DNA of 5,353 nucleotides. Origin: UBA7702 sp051866595 (GTDB taxonomy: Bacteria; Bacillota; Dehalobacteriia; UBA7702). Below the pieces are notes generated by a model that had not been told where the DNA came from, did not search any database, and saw only the letters and a list, made by a program, of their open reading frames with translations. Location: the NCBI GenBank assembly GCA_051866595.1, contig JBJDXI010000186.1, positions 1-5,353 of the forward strand. Reading direction: 5' to 3'. Each line of letters begins with the position of its first letter. Position 1 is the first letter of the stretch. Shown in pieces: positions 1 to 5,353 of the stretch. The position numbers and the translations under genes are program-made.

Positions 1-13
1 ACCACCTTCTCCT
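1..13 (-). promoter_or_regulatory. Shine-Dalgarno-like run at the left edge, probably for the next gene
   Basis: The minus strand reads AGGAGAAGGTGGT up to the window edge, with two Shine-Dalgarno-like cores (AGGAG at 9-13 and AAGGTGG at 2-8). Compared with the sites of the other genes, a start codon would be expected within a few bases outside the window. In Firmicutes the gene after proS is often polC or rimP-nusA, but nothing here identifies it. Confidence 0.45.
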
Positions 14-20
14 GTTTTTG

Positions 21-36
21 TTCAGCTTTTGCTGAA
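21..36. repeat. 6-bp inverted repeat with 4-nt loop, overlapping the larger hairpin
   Basis: TTCAGC (21-26) and GCTGAA (31-36) pair exactly around TTTT (AAAA in the minus-strand RNA). It shares bases 34-36 with the 34-56 repeat, so the two full hairpins cannot form together. In the minus-strand RNA the following bases are A-rich (CAAAAAC), not U-rich. Confidence 0.35.
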
Positions 37-56
37 AACCGGAGAAAGCGGTTTTC
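34..56. repeat. Perfect 8-bp inverted repeat downstream of the LiaF-like gene
   Basis: Arms GAAAACCG (34-41) and CGGTTTTC (49-56) are exact reverse complements around a 7-nt loop, starting 6 nt after the stop codon of the LiaF-like gene. In the minus-strand transcript the stem is not followed by a run of U, so it is not a clear Rho-independent terminator. It may be a weak terminator, an mRNA-stabilising 3' hairpin, or chance. Confidence 0.4.
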
Positions 57-62
57 CCTTAT

Positions 63-731
63 TCAATACAATTCGATGCCGCCAAAAACAGCACAGCAGT
101 GAATCCGCACCGTCGGCACATTATAGGCGTTATTTTCCCGTACGTTGTTTTTCACGCCGCCGAGAACCGAGGAATTTTCCACCACCACTTTGACATTGGG
201 CGGAAACCAGATTTTCACACCGCCGAAGACCGCGGAAACATTCATTTTAATATCCCGTTCAATCACGGCGTTGCGCAAATCCAGCTCTATACCGCCAAAT
301 TCCGCGTCCACATGACCGCCATCATAGACCTGACCGTCAAAACGCTTGCGGTTGGCCCCAAAAACAGCGTTGATTTTGGAAGCCGCTTCCCGTTCAAGAT
401 TTTCCGAAGGCTTTCGTTTAAAGATGCTGAAAATCACCGAAAGACCGATAAAGATCACCAGCGCGGGGAAGAAAAGCAAACGGATTTTTGCCCAGTCGAT
501 AACACCGAGGGAGGACAGAAGCGCGACGACGCCGAAAAGCAGGACACAGACATCAAACCACTTCACGCCGTGGCGCATCATGCCGTAGACCGGCAAAACG
601 ATAAAGATCAACGACCACCAGCCATCGAAAAACAGGTCGATGTTCCAGAGACCCACAGCGTCACCGCCCCAGCAGACCCCGAAAAGGACGAGGACGATTC
701 CGAGAAAGAGAAGGGCAATATTCTTTCGCAT
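63..731 (-). CDS. LiaF-like four-helix membrane protein with repeated FGG beta domain
   Basis: Predicted envelope protein of 222 residues; exact function unknown. The N-terminal half has four hydrophobic segments (about 5-23, 38-52, 61-78, 83-104), resembling the LiaI/LiaF-like (DUF5668) membrane region. A basic KRK follows, then a soluble C-terminal domain in which an A-x-F-G-G phrase recurs: AVFGA (121-125), AEFGG (143-147), AVFGG (167-171), SVLGG (188-192) and AVFGG (214-218), with strands such as GIELDL and GVKIWFPPNVKV between them. That pattern is typical of the LiaF/YvqF C-terminal (cell wall-active antibiotic response) beta domain. In Bacillus, LiaF restrains the LiaS kinase, but no kinase or regulator gene is present here, so that role is not assumed. 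A TTG at 747-749 would add six residues and overlap proS, but it lacks a Shine-Dalgarno; the ATG at 729-731 has GAGGA 7 nt upstream and is preferred. It lies 10 nt after proS, so it is probably co-transcribed. Confidence 0.85.
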   Translation of the reverse strand: MRKNIALLFLGIVLVLFGVCWGGDAVGLWNIDLFFDGWWSLIFIVLPVYGMMRHGVKWFDVCVLLFGVVALLSSLGVIDWAKIRLLFFPALVIFIGLSVIFSIFKRKPSENLEREAASKINAVFGANRKRFDGQVYDGGHVDAEFGGIELDLRNAVIERDIKMNVSAVFGGVKIWFPPNVKVVVENSSVLGGVKNNVRENNAYNVPTVRIHCCAVFGGIELY

Positions 732-738
732 AGGCTTT

Positions 739-743
739 TCCTC
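739..743 (-). promoter_or_regulatory. Ribosome binding site deciding the ATG start of the LiaF-like gene
   Basis: GAGGA on the minus strand, overlapping the proS TGA stop and 7 nt before the ATG at 729-731. It lies downstream of the alternative TTG at 747-749, so it can only serve the ATG. This is the reason for the shorter 222-residue protein. Confidence 0.75.
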
Positions 744-2442
744 AGTCAATGGCCGAGAGAAGGCGGATCACTTCATCGGCGCCGTTTTCCACAGCGATCA
801 GGCCGCTTTCTCCGGTTTTTCTTTCTTTATATTCCAGCATCCCCTTGTCCAAGCTCTTGTCGCCGACGGTAATGCGCAGAGGAATCCCAATCAGATCGGC
901 GTCTTTGAATTTCACGCCGGCCCGTTCCGCGCGGTCATCCAGAAGAACATCGATTCCTCTGGCCTGCAATTCCTTATAGAGGGCTTCCGCCGCCGTCATC
1001 TGCCGCTCGCTCTTTTCGCTGACGGGAACGATGATAACTTCAAAGGGAGCGATGGCCTTGGGCCAGACGATACCGTTTTCATCGTGGTTCTGTTCAATGG
1101 CCGCCGCCATGGTACGGCCCACACCGATGCCGTAGCACCCCATGACAAAGGGATTGGCTTTACCGTTTTCATCGAGGTATTCCGCACCCATGGAAACGCT
1201 GTATTTGGTGCCGAGTTTAAAGACCTGTCCCACTTCGATGCCGCGGGCGCTCTTCAGCGTACCGCCGCAGACGGGGCAGCGTTCCCCGGCTTCCACCATA
1301 CGGAAATGACCGACTTCACCTTCAAAATCACGGCCGTAATTGACATTAATCAAATGATAGCCTTCTTCATTGGCGCCGCAGCAGAAATTGCGACCTTCGG
1401 CGATTTCCTCATCGACCAGTACTTTGATTTTCTGGCCGCAGGGTCCGATAAAGCCCTGAACGAGACCGGCATTTTGGAGATCGACATCGGTACCCATATA
1501 GAACAGATGAGCGCCGAGATAATTCTGCACTTTCACTTCGTTCAGACGGCGGTCGCCGCGGATGAAGATCAGCACCGGGGTTTCATCGGCCATGAAGAAC
1601 AGCGCTTTCATGGACTTTTTCGTATCCAGATGGAGGAAAGCGGCCACATCGTCGATGGTACGGCAATCCGGCGTTAAAACCTTTTCCACTTCCTTCATAT
1701 CTTCGGTTTCCGCTTTTTCGCCTTTGGCGGATTCGGCGATTTCAATGTTGGCGGCGTAATCACAGGAATCACAGTAGAGAATTTCCGCTTCACCGCTTTC
1801 GGCCAGCACCATAAATTCATGAGAGGAACTGCCGCCGATGGCGCCGTTATCGGCGCGGACAGGACGGTAATCCAGACCGCAGCGGTCAAAGATCTTCACA
1901 TAAGCGTCGTACATCAGACGATAGGAAACGTCCAGACCGCTTTCATCCCGGTCAAAGCTGTAGCAGTCCTTCATGATAAATTCGCGGCTGCGCATCAGAC
2001 CGAAACGGGGACGGCGTTCATCACGGTATTTATTCTGAATCTGATAAATCATCAGAGGCAGCTGTTTATAGGATTTCACTTCGCTCAGCACGAGACCGGT
2101 GGCCACTTCCTCATGGGTGGGCCCAAGACAGAAATCTCTGCCGTGACGGTCTTTGACCCGCCACATTTCGTCACCGTATACATCCCAGCGTCCGCTACTC
2201 TGCCACAGTTCCGCAGGCTGAACGATGGGGAAAAGGAGTTCTTGGGCGCCGGCGGCGTCCATTTCCTCGCGGACAATATCGCTGATTTTATCTAAAGTAC
2301 GCCACCCCAAAGGCAGATAAGAGTAAATACCGGAAGCCACTTTCCGCATCATTCCGGCGCGGAGCATCAGCTGATGGCTGGCAATTTCCGCTTCGGCAGG
2401 TACTTCTCTCAACGTCGGGGCAAATAATTTACTGTATCTCAC
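742..2442 (-). CDS. proS: Prolyl-tRNA synthetase, bacterial type with editing domain
   Basis: Class II aminoacyl-tRNA synthetase that attaches proline to tRNA-Pro and, in this bacterial form, hydrolyses mischarged Ala-tRNA-Pro. The 566 residues match the usual length of the bacterial form. Order of parts: catalytic motif 1 (about 63-81, with FPIVQPAELW), the proline-binding TxE loop in GPTHEE (T109, E111), motif 2 (138-159, KYRDERRPRFG..MRSREFIMKD), the inserted editing domain (about 225-395) with the KSMKALFF helix whose K279 matches the catalytic-site lysine of E. coli ProRS, the GFIGP loop (330-334), motif 3 (434-443, MGCYGIGVGR), then the anticodon-binding domain (about 465-566). Two CxxC pairs, CDSC (224-227) and CPVC (389-392), flank the editing domain; E. 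coli ProRS lacks them, but they occur in other bacterial ProRS. The start codon is GTG, overlapping the ispG stop, with a full AGGAGG 8 nt upstream. The editing site and synthetic site both look intact. Confidence 0.98.
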   Translation of the reverse strand: MRYSKLFAPTLREVPAEAEIASHQLMLRAGMMRKVASGIYSYLPLGWRTLDKISDIVREEMDAAGAQELLFPIVQPAELWQSSGRWDVYGDEMWRVKDRHGRDFCLGPTHEEVATGLVLSEVKSYKQLPLMIYQIQNKYRDERRPRFGLMRSREFIMKDCYSFDRDESGLDVSYRLMYDAYVKIFDRCGLDYRPVRADNGAIGGSSSHEFMVLAESGEAEILYCDSCDYAANIEIAESAKGEKAETEDMKEVEKVLTPDCRTIDDVAAFLHLDTKKSMKALFFMADETPVLIFIRGDRRLNEVKVQNYLGAHLFYMGTDVDLQNAGLVQGFIGPCGQKIKVLVDEEIAEGRNFCCGANEEGYHLINVNYGRDFEGEVGHFRMVEAGERCPVCGGTLKSARGIEVGQVFKLGTKYSVSMGAEYLDENGKANPFVMGCYGIGVGRTMAAAIEQNHDENGIVWPKAIAPFEVIIVPVSEKSERQMTAAEALYKELQARGIDVLLDDRAERAGVKFKDADLIGIPLRITVGDKSLDKGMLEYKERKTGESGLIAVENGADEVIRLLSAID

Positions 2443-3500
2443 TGTTCATTCCTCCTGATTTCGTCGACGAGTACGCCGACAATGTCCTCTTCTTTATATT
2501 TTCCGATCACGGTGCCGTCCTTGAACAAAAGACCCTGTCCTTTGCCGTTGGCGATGCCGTAATCGGCTTCTTTCGCTTCACCGGGGCCGTTGACTTCACA
2601 GCCCATCACCGCAACGGTCAGCGGGCGACGGGAAACAAACCCCTTGAGCTCCGCCTCCACAGCGGTTACCATTTTTTCCAGATCCACCTTTGTCCGCCCG
2701 CAGGTCGGGCAGGAAATGATCTCGATCCCATCTTCTCTCAGGCCCAGATCTTTCAGAATTTCTCCGGCAACGATGACTTCGTTCACCGGATCCCCCGTCA
2801 GGGAAACGCGGATGGTATCACCGATGCCCTCGGCCAGCAGAATCCCGATGCCGATGGCCGATTTCACACTGCCCTTGAGCAGTGTCCCGGCTTCGGTCAC
2901 CCCCACATGGAGGGGATAATCCACCTTTTCGCTGAGCATTTCATAAGCCGCCACCGTCGTTGTAACCGAGGAAGATTTCACGGAAATTTTCACCTGATCG
3001 AAGCCGTACTTTTCAAAGACGGACACTTCTCTCAGGGCGCTTTCCACAATGGCCTCGGCGGTATAACCGTACTTTGCCAACAGATCTTTTTCCAGGGAAC
3101 CACCGTTGATGCCGATGCGGATGGGAATGTTTTTATCCTTCGCCGCGTCAATCACCGCTCTGACCTTTTCTTCACTGCCGATATTCCCGGGATTGATGCG
3201 CAGCGCGTCAATGCCGTTTTCGATACTGGCCAGGGCCAGACGGTAATCGAAATGAATATCCGCCACCAGAGGCATAGGCGAAGCCTGCACGATCGTTTTC
3301 AGCGCCTCCGCCGCCTCACAGTCGGGCACGGCCAGACGTCCGATCTGACAGCCGGCGGCCTTTAAGGCATGGAGCTGACGCAAAGTGCTTTCCACATCGG
3401 CGGTTTTCGTATTATTCATGCTTTGAATCACCACCGGAGCACCGCCGCCGATGGGGATGCCACCGATGATGATCTGTTTTGTTTTTTTTCGTTCTTTCAT
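2439..3500 (-). CDS. ispG: 4-hydroxy-3-methylbut-2-enyl diphosphate synthase, flavodoxin/ferredoxin-dependent (GcpE)
   Basis: Cytosolic iron-sulfur enzyme that reductively opens the ring of methylerythritol cyclodiphosphate to give HMBPP, the second-last step of the MEP pathway. It therefore works in the same route as Dxr two genes upstream. At 353 residues it is the normal short bacterial form. The N-terminal TIM barrel (about 5-245) shows the PVVIQSMNNTKTADVEST opening, LVADIHFDYRLAL (78-90) and ALRINPGNIG (99-108). The C-terminal [4Fe-4S] domain has CPTCGRT (C264, C267), GCEVNGPGEA (C301) and E308, which together make the complete cluster-ligand set of three Cys and one Glu. The ATG start lies 4 nt after the rseP stop with AGGA 7 nt upstream. 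The TGA stop overlaps the proS start by 4 nt, so the two are probably translationally coupled. Activity needs electrons from flavodoxin or ferredoxin, encoded elsewhere. Confidence 0.97.
   Translation of the reverse strand: MKERKKTKQIIIGGIPIGGGAPVVIQSMNNTKTADVESTLRQLHALKAAGCQIGRLAVPDCEAAEALKTIVQASPMPLVADIHFDYRLALASIENGIDALRINPGNIGSEEKVRAVIDAAKDKNIPIRIGINGGSLEKDLLAKYGYTAEAIVESALREVSVFEKYGFDQVKISVKSSSVTTTVAAYEMLSEKVDYPLHVGVTEAGTLLKGSVKSAIGIGILLAEGIGDTIRVSLTGDPVNEVIVAGEILKDLGLREDGIEIISCPTCGRTKVDLEKMVTAVEAELKGFVSRRPLTVAVMGCEVNGPGEAKEADYGIANGKGQGLLFKDGTVIGKYKEEDIVGVLVDEIRRNEQ
2451..2456 (-). promoter_or_regulatory. Strong ribosome binding site of proS inside the ispG 3' end
   Basis: A perfect AGGAGG on the minus strand, 8 nt before the GTG at 2440-2442, within the last codons of ispG. 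It supports the GTG start. An ATG lies closer to the site, but it is in another frame and is not the proS start. Confidence 0.85.
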
Positions 3501-3504
3501 TGCC

Positions 3505-4521
3505 TTATCCTGCTAATCGGGTAATATCGAAATAGGTAATCACCACCATCAGCACCATCAGTAAAATAAAACCGACGAAATGGATGGTACCTTCCACCGA
3601 AGGGCTGATAGGCTTCCGCCGGATCCCTTCAATGGTGAGAAACACCAGACGGCTGCCGTCCAGAGCCGGCAGCGGCAAAAGATTCACAACGCCGAGGTTC
3701 ACACTGATGGCGGCAATAAACACAAGGAAATTGAAGAAGCCGTAGGAGGCCGCCTGGCCCACCATCTGACCGACACCGACGGGCCCCGCCAATTCCAGAC
3801 CGATGGCACCGGTAATCATCTGCCATAAGGAAACGAGAACCAGCTTTGTCAGTTCATAAGTCTGGACAAAGCCGATTTTCACGGCTTCAAAAACGGAAAC
3901 GCTTTCCCTGGCCGCGACGATACCGATGACACCGGTCCCGTTTTCATTTTCAACCGGCGTCACGGAAAGATCCAATGTTTCGCCGTCCCGTTCCACCGTC
4001 AGCACCAATTCCTCACCAACGCCGCTTTGAATCAGTGCCGTCATATCGCTCCAGCTGTCCACCGCCGTACCGTTGATGGAAAGAATACGGTCGCCTGCTT
4101 CCAGACCGGCCTCGTAGGCGGGATAATCCTCACTCACCTCACCGATAAGAGGTTCTGAAGTGGAGGTACCGAGGCCCATAAAGGCCACAATGAAAAGAAG
4201 CACCGCGAAGAGAATATTGAACAGCGCCCCGCCGGCTACCACCAACATTCGTTTGGGCACCGATTTTTTATCGAAGCCGTTTTCATATTCGCTTTCGCCG
4301 TCTTCCCCGGGCATTTTGCAATAGCCGCCGATGGGCAGAAGGCGCAAAGAATATTTAGTATCACCTTTCGTGAAAGAGAAGAGCAAAGGCCCCATGCCGA
4401 CGGAAAATTCCTCCACGTAGATGCCGCAGGCCTTGGCGCAAAGCAAATGCCCGCCCTCATGCACAAAAATGATGATGCCGAACATCAATAAAGTTAATAA
4501 AACCGTCCAGATAACGCTCAA
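3505..4521 (-). CDS. rseP: RIP metalloprotease RseP (site-2 protease, M50 family)
   Basis: Zinc intramembrane protease (S2P/M50B, RseP/RasP/YluC group). Family members cleave transmembrane anti-sigma factors and remnant signal peptides inside the cytoplasmic membrane. The 338-residue protein has the expected layout: TM1 (about 4-20) running into the zinc motif HEGGH (21-25), the conserved LPIGGYCKMPGE segment (62-73), TM2 (about 93-117), one PDZ domain (about 122-190, containing GLEAGDRILSING), TM3 ending in NLLPLPALDGSRL with the third zinc ligand D288, and TM4 (about 312-333). One PDZ domain is the usual Gram-positive form; E. coli RseP has two. The start is a TTG: an in-frame TGA lies two codons upstream, GAGGTG sits 6 nt before the TTG, and the next Met would cut into TM1. 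The usual motif is HELGH or HEFGH; HEGGH still satisfies HExxH. The substrate cannot be told from this window, and no anti-sigma gene is nearby. Confidence 0.95.
   Translation of the reverse strand: MSVIWTVLLTLLMFGIIIFVHEGGHLLCAKACGIYVEEFSVGMGPLLFSFTKGDTKYSLRLLPIGGYCKMPGEDGESEYENGFDKKSVPKRMLVVAGGALFNILFAVLLFIVAFMGLGTSTSEPLIGEVSEDYPAYEAGLEAGDRILSINGTAVDSWSDMTALIQSGVGEELVLTVERDGETLDLSVTPVENENGTGVIGIVAARESVSVFEAVKIGFVQTYELTKLVLVSLWQMITGAIGLELAGPVGVGQMVGQAASYGFFNFLVFIAAISVNLGVVNLLPLPALDGSRLVFLTIEGIRRKPISPSVEGTIHFVGFILLMVLMVVITYFDITRLAG
3508..3511 (-). promoter_or_regulatory. Ribosome binding site of ispG inside the rseP 3' end
   Basis: AGGA on the minus strand, 7 nt before the ispG ATG, lying within the last sense codons of rseP (Ala-Gly). 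Ribosomes finishing rseP would pass over it, which suggests coupled translation. It is a weaker match than the proS site. Confidence 0.6.
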
Positions 4522-4527
4522 ATATCA

Positions 4528-4533
4528 CACCTC
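4528..4533 (-). promoter_or_regulatory. Ribosome binding site deciding the TTG start of rseP
   Basis: GAGGTG on the minus strand, 6 nt before the TTG at 4519-4521. It overlaps the TGA stop of dxr. Together with the in-frame TGA just upstream of the TTG, it fixes TTG as the rseP start. Confidence 0.8.
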
Positions 4534-5353
4534 ATTCGCCGGTACGGGCCAGAGCTTTTTTGGTTTCCGCCGCCGCGGCGAGAATTTCTTCCAGTGTCGG
4601 CGAAGAAATATTCTCGTGGGCTTCCACCGTTTTCGCCACATACCGATAAATATCTTTATAGTTTATTCTCTTTTCCAAAAACTTATACACCAGCACTTCA
4701 TTGGCGGCGTTCATCACCGCCGGCAATGTGCCGCCGGCGGCCCCCACTTCGTAAGCCAGAGACAAAAGCGGGAAATTCTCCTTTTTCGGCGCGTAAAAAT
4801 CAATATGGCCGAGGGAAGCGAAATCCAGTTCTTCCAGCGGGTTTTCCCACCGCTCCGGATAGGTCAGCGCGTACTGAATGGGAATCCGCATATCGGCTTT
4901 GCCCAGATGACCGATGAAAGAACCGTCTTTAAAGCAGACCATGGAATGGATCACGCTCTGAGGCTGAATCAGAACGTCGATCTGATCATAGGGACAATCA
5001 AAAAGCCAATGGGCCTCGATCACTTCCAACCCTTTATTCATCATCGTGGAGCTGTCGATGGTTACCTTGGCTCCCATATTCCAGGTGGGATGTTTCAGCG
5101 CCATTTCCGGCGTAATGGTTTCCATCTGCTCCGGCGTAAAATCCCGGAAAGGGCCGCCGGAAGCCGTCAGCACCAGCTTTTTCAGGCCGCTGTGACCGCC
5201 CTGCAAGCATTGAAAAACAGCGGAATGTTCACTGTCCACCGGCAGGAGGGCCAGCTGTTTTTCCTTGGCCAGAGCCATCACGAGATGGCCGGCGGTAACA
5301 AGGCTTTCCTTATTGGCAAAGGCCACATCATTGCCGGCGTTCATCGTGGTGAG
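4532..5353 (-). CDS. dxr: 1-deoxy-D-xylulose 5-phosphate reductoisomerase, C-terminal part (5' end outside window)
   Basis: Cytosolic enzyme that converts 1-deoxy-D-xylulose 5-phosphate to 2-C-methyl-D-erythritol 4-phosphate with NADPH and a divalent metal; it is the first committed step of the MEP isoprenoid pathway and the target of fosmidomycin. The reading frame is open through the right edge, giving 273 visible residues; about 110 N-terminal residues with most of the NADPH-binding Rossmann fold are missing, judged against the usual length of about 390. Visible family motifs, in fragment numbering: FANKES (12-17); the metal-binding DSE (40-42); the substrate-binding SGGPF (65-69); HPTW (88-91) on the flexible loop; and DSSTMMNKGLEVIEAHW (100-116), which holds the remaining metal and phosphate ligands N106, K107 and E110. 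The C-terminal part has AAGGTLPAVMNAANE, also typical. All key residues seen are intact. The ATG at 5342-5344 is an internal methionine, not the start. The gene ends in TGA, 10 nt before rseP. Confidence 0.97.
   Translation of the reverse strand, partial: LTTMNAGNDVAFANKESLVTAGHLVMALAKEKQLALLPVDSEHSAVFQCLQGGHSGLKKLVLTASGGPFRDFTPEQMETITPEMALKHPTWNMGAKVTIDSSTMMNKGLEVIEAHWLFDCPYDQIDVLIQPQSVIHSMVCFKDGSFIGHLGKADMRIPIQYALTYPERWENPLEELDFASLGHIDFYAPKKENFPLLSLAYEVGAAGGTLPAVMNAANEVLVYKFLEKRINYKDIYRYVAKTVEAHENISSPTLEEILAAAAETKKALARTGE

Noticed and set aside
34..56. Rho-independent terminator at the end of the operon
   Set aside because: The stem is real, but the minus-strand RNA after it reads AGCAAAAGCUGAAC with no U run, and a Shine-Dalgarno-like sequence follows. 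It is therefore listed only as an inverted repeat.
732..749. Upstream TTG start extending the LiaF-like protein by six residues
   Set aside because: No Shine-Dalgarno precedes it, it would overlap proS by 8 nt, and the visible GAGGA is placed correctly only for the ATG at 729-731.
99..872. Plus-strand open frame (257 codons) opposite the LiaF-like gene
   Set aside because: The translation is rich in His, Asp and Arg without domain-like pattern, as expected for the antisense of a hydrophobic protein. The minus-strand frame has clear membrane helices, repeats and a good ribosome binding site.
640..1677. Long plus-strand open frame (345 codons) opposite proS
   Set aside because: It lies entirely antisense to proS and its neighbour, has no ribosome binding site I can see, and its translation shows no family motif. 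The proS reading has all catalytic motifs, so this frame is a compositional shadow.
2461..2470. Perfect 10-bp palindrome TCGTCGACGA
   Set aside because: It lies inside the ispG coding sequence near its 3' end, where it encodes conserved-looking residues (VDEI). A single palindrome of this length is expected by chance and has no partner copy that I noticed.
4236..4466. Short minus-strand open frame (76 codons) inside rseP
   Set aside because: It is out of frame with rseP, which is intact with HExxH and PDZ features across the same bases. There is no sign of a frameshift or a separate gene.

Overview
The window carries five genes, all on the minus strand, so transcription runs from high to low coordinates. 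In that order they are: dxr (only its 3' part, cut by the right edge), rseP, ispG, proS, and a small four-helix membrane protein with a LiaF-like C-terminal domain. Spacing is very tight: 10 nt, 4 nt, a 4-nt overlap, and 10 nt. Every internal gene has a visible Shine-Dalgarno sequence that lies in or next to the end of the gene before it. This looks like one continuous operon, and no internal promoter or terminator stands out.

The order dxr-rseP-ispG-proS is a well-known housekeeping arrangement in Firmicutes, usually preceded by frr-uppS-cdsA and often followed by polC or rimP-nusA. The base composition (about half G+C by eye), the ProRS carrying CxxC pairs around its editing domain, and the strong AGGAGG-type ribosome binding sites fit a Firmicute. 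A member of the Negativicutes is my best guess from the protein style, but this is an impression and not a proof.

Two enzymes (Dxr and IspG) belong to the MEP pathway, which makes the isoprenoid precursors IPP and DMAPP. These feed undecaprenyl phosphate for the cell wall and quinone side chains. RseP is an intramembrane site-2 protease. ProS charges and proofreads tRNA-Pro. The last gene encodes a probable envelope protein related to LiaF/YvqF-type cell-wall-stress proteins, and it is the only part of the window that is not textbook.

Region by region: 4532-5353 partial dxr; 3505-4521 rseP (TTG start); 2439-3500 ispG; 742-2442 proS (GTG start); 63-731 LiaF-like membrane protein (ATG start preferred over an upstream TTG); 1-62 a short intergenic stretch with two overlapping inverted repeats and, at the very edge, a Shine-Dalgarno-like run suggesting that another minus-strand gene begins just outside. 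I see no tRNA, rRNA, CRISPR array, mobile element or defence system. Apart from the LiaF-like gene and the small hairpin region, this is ordinary core-genome sequence.
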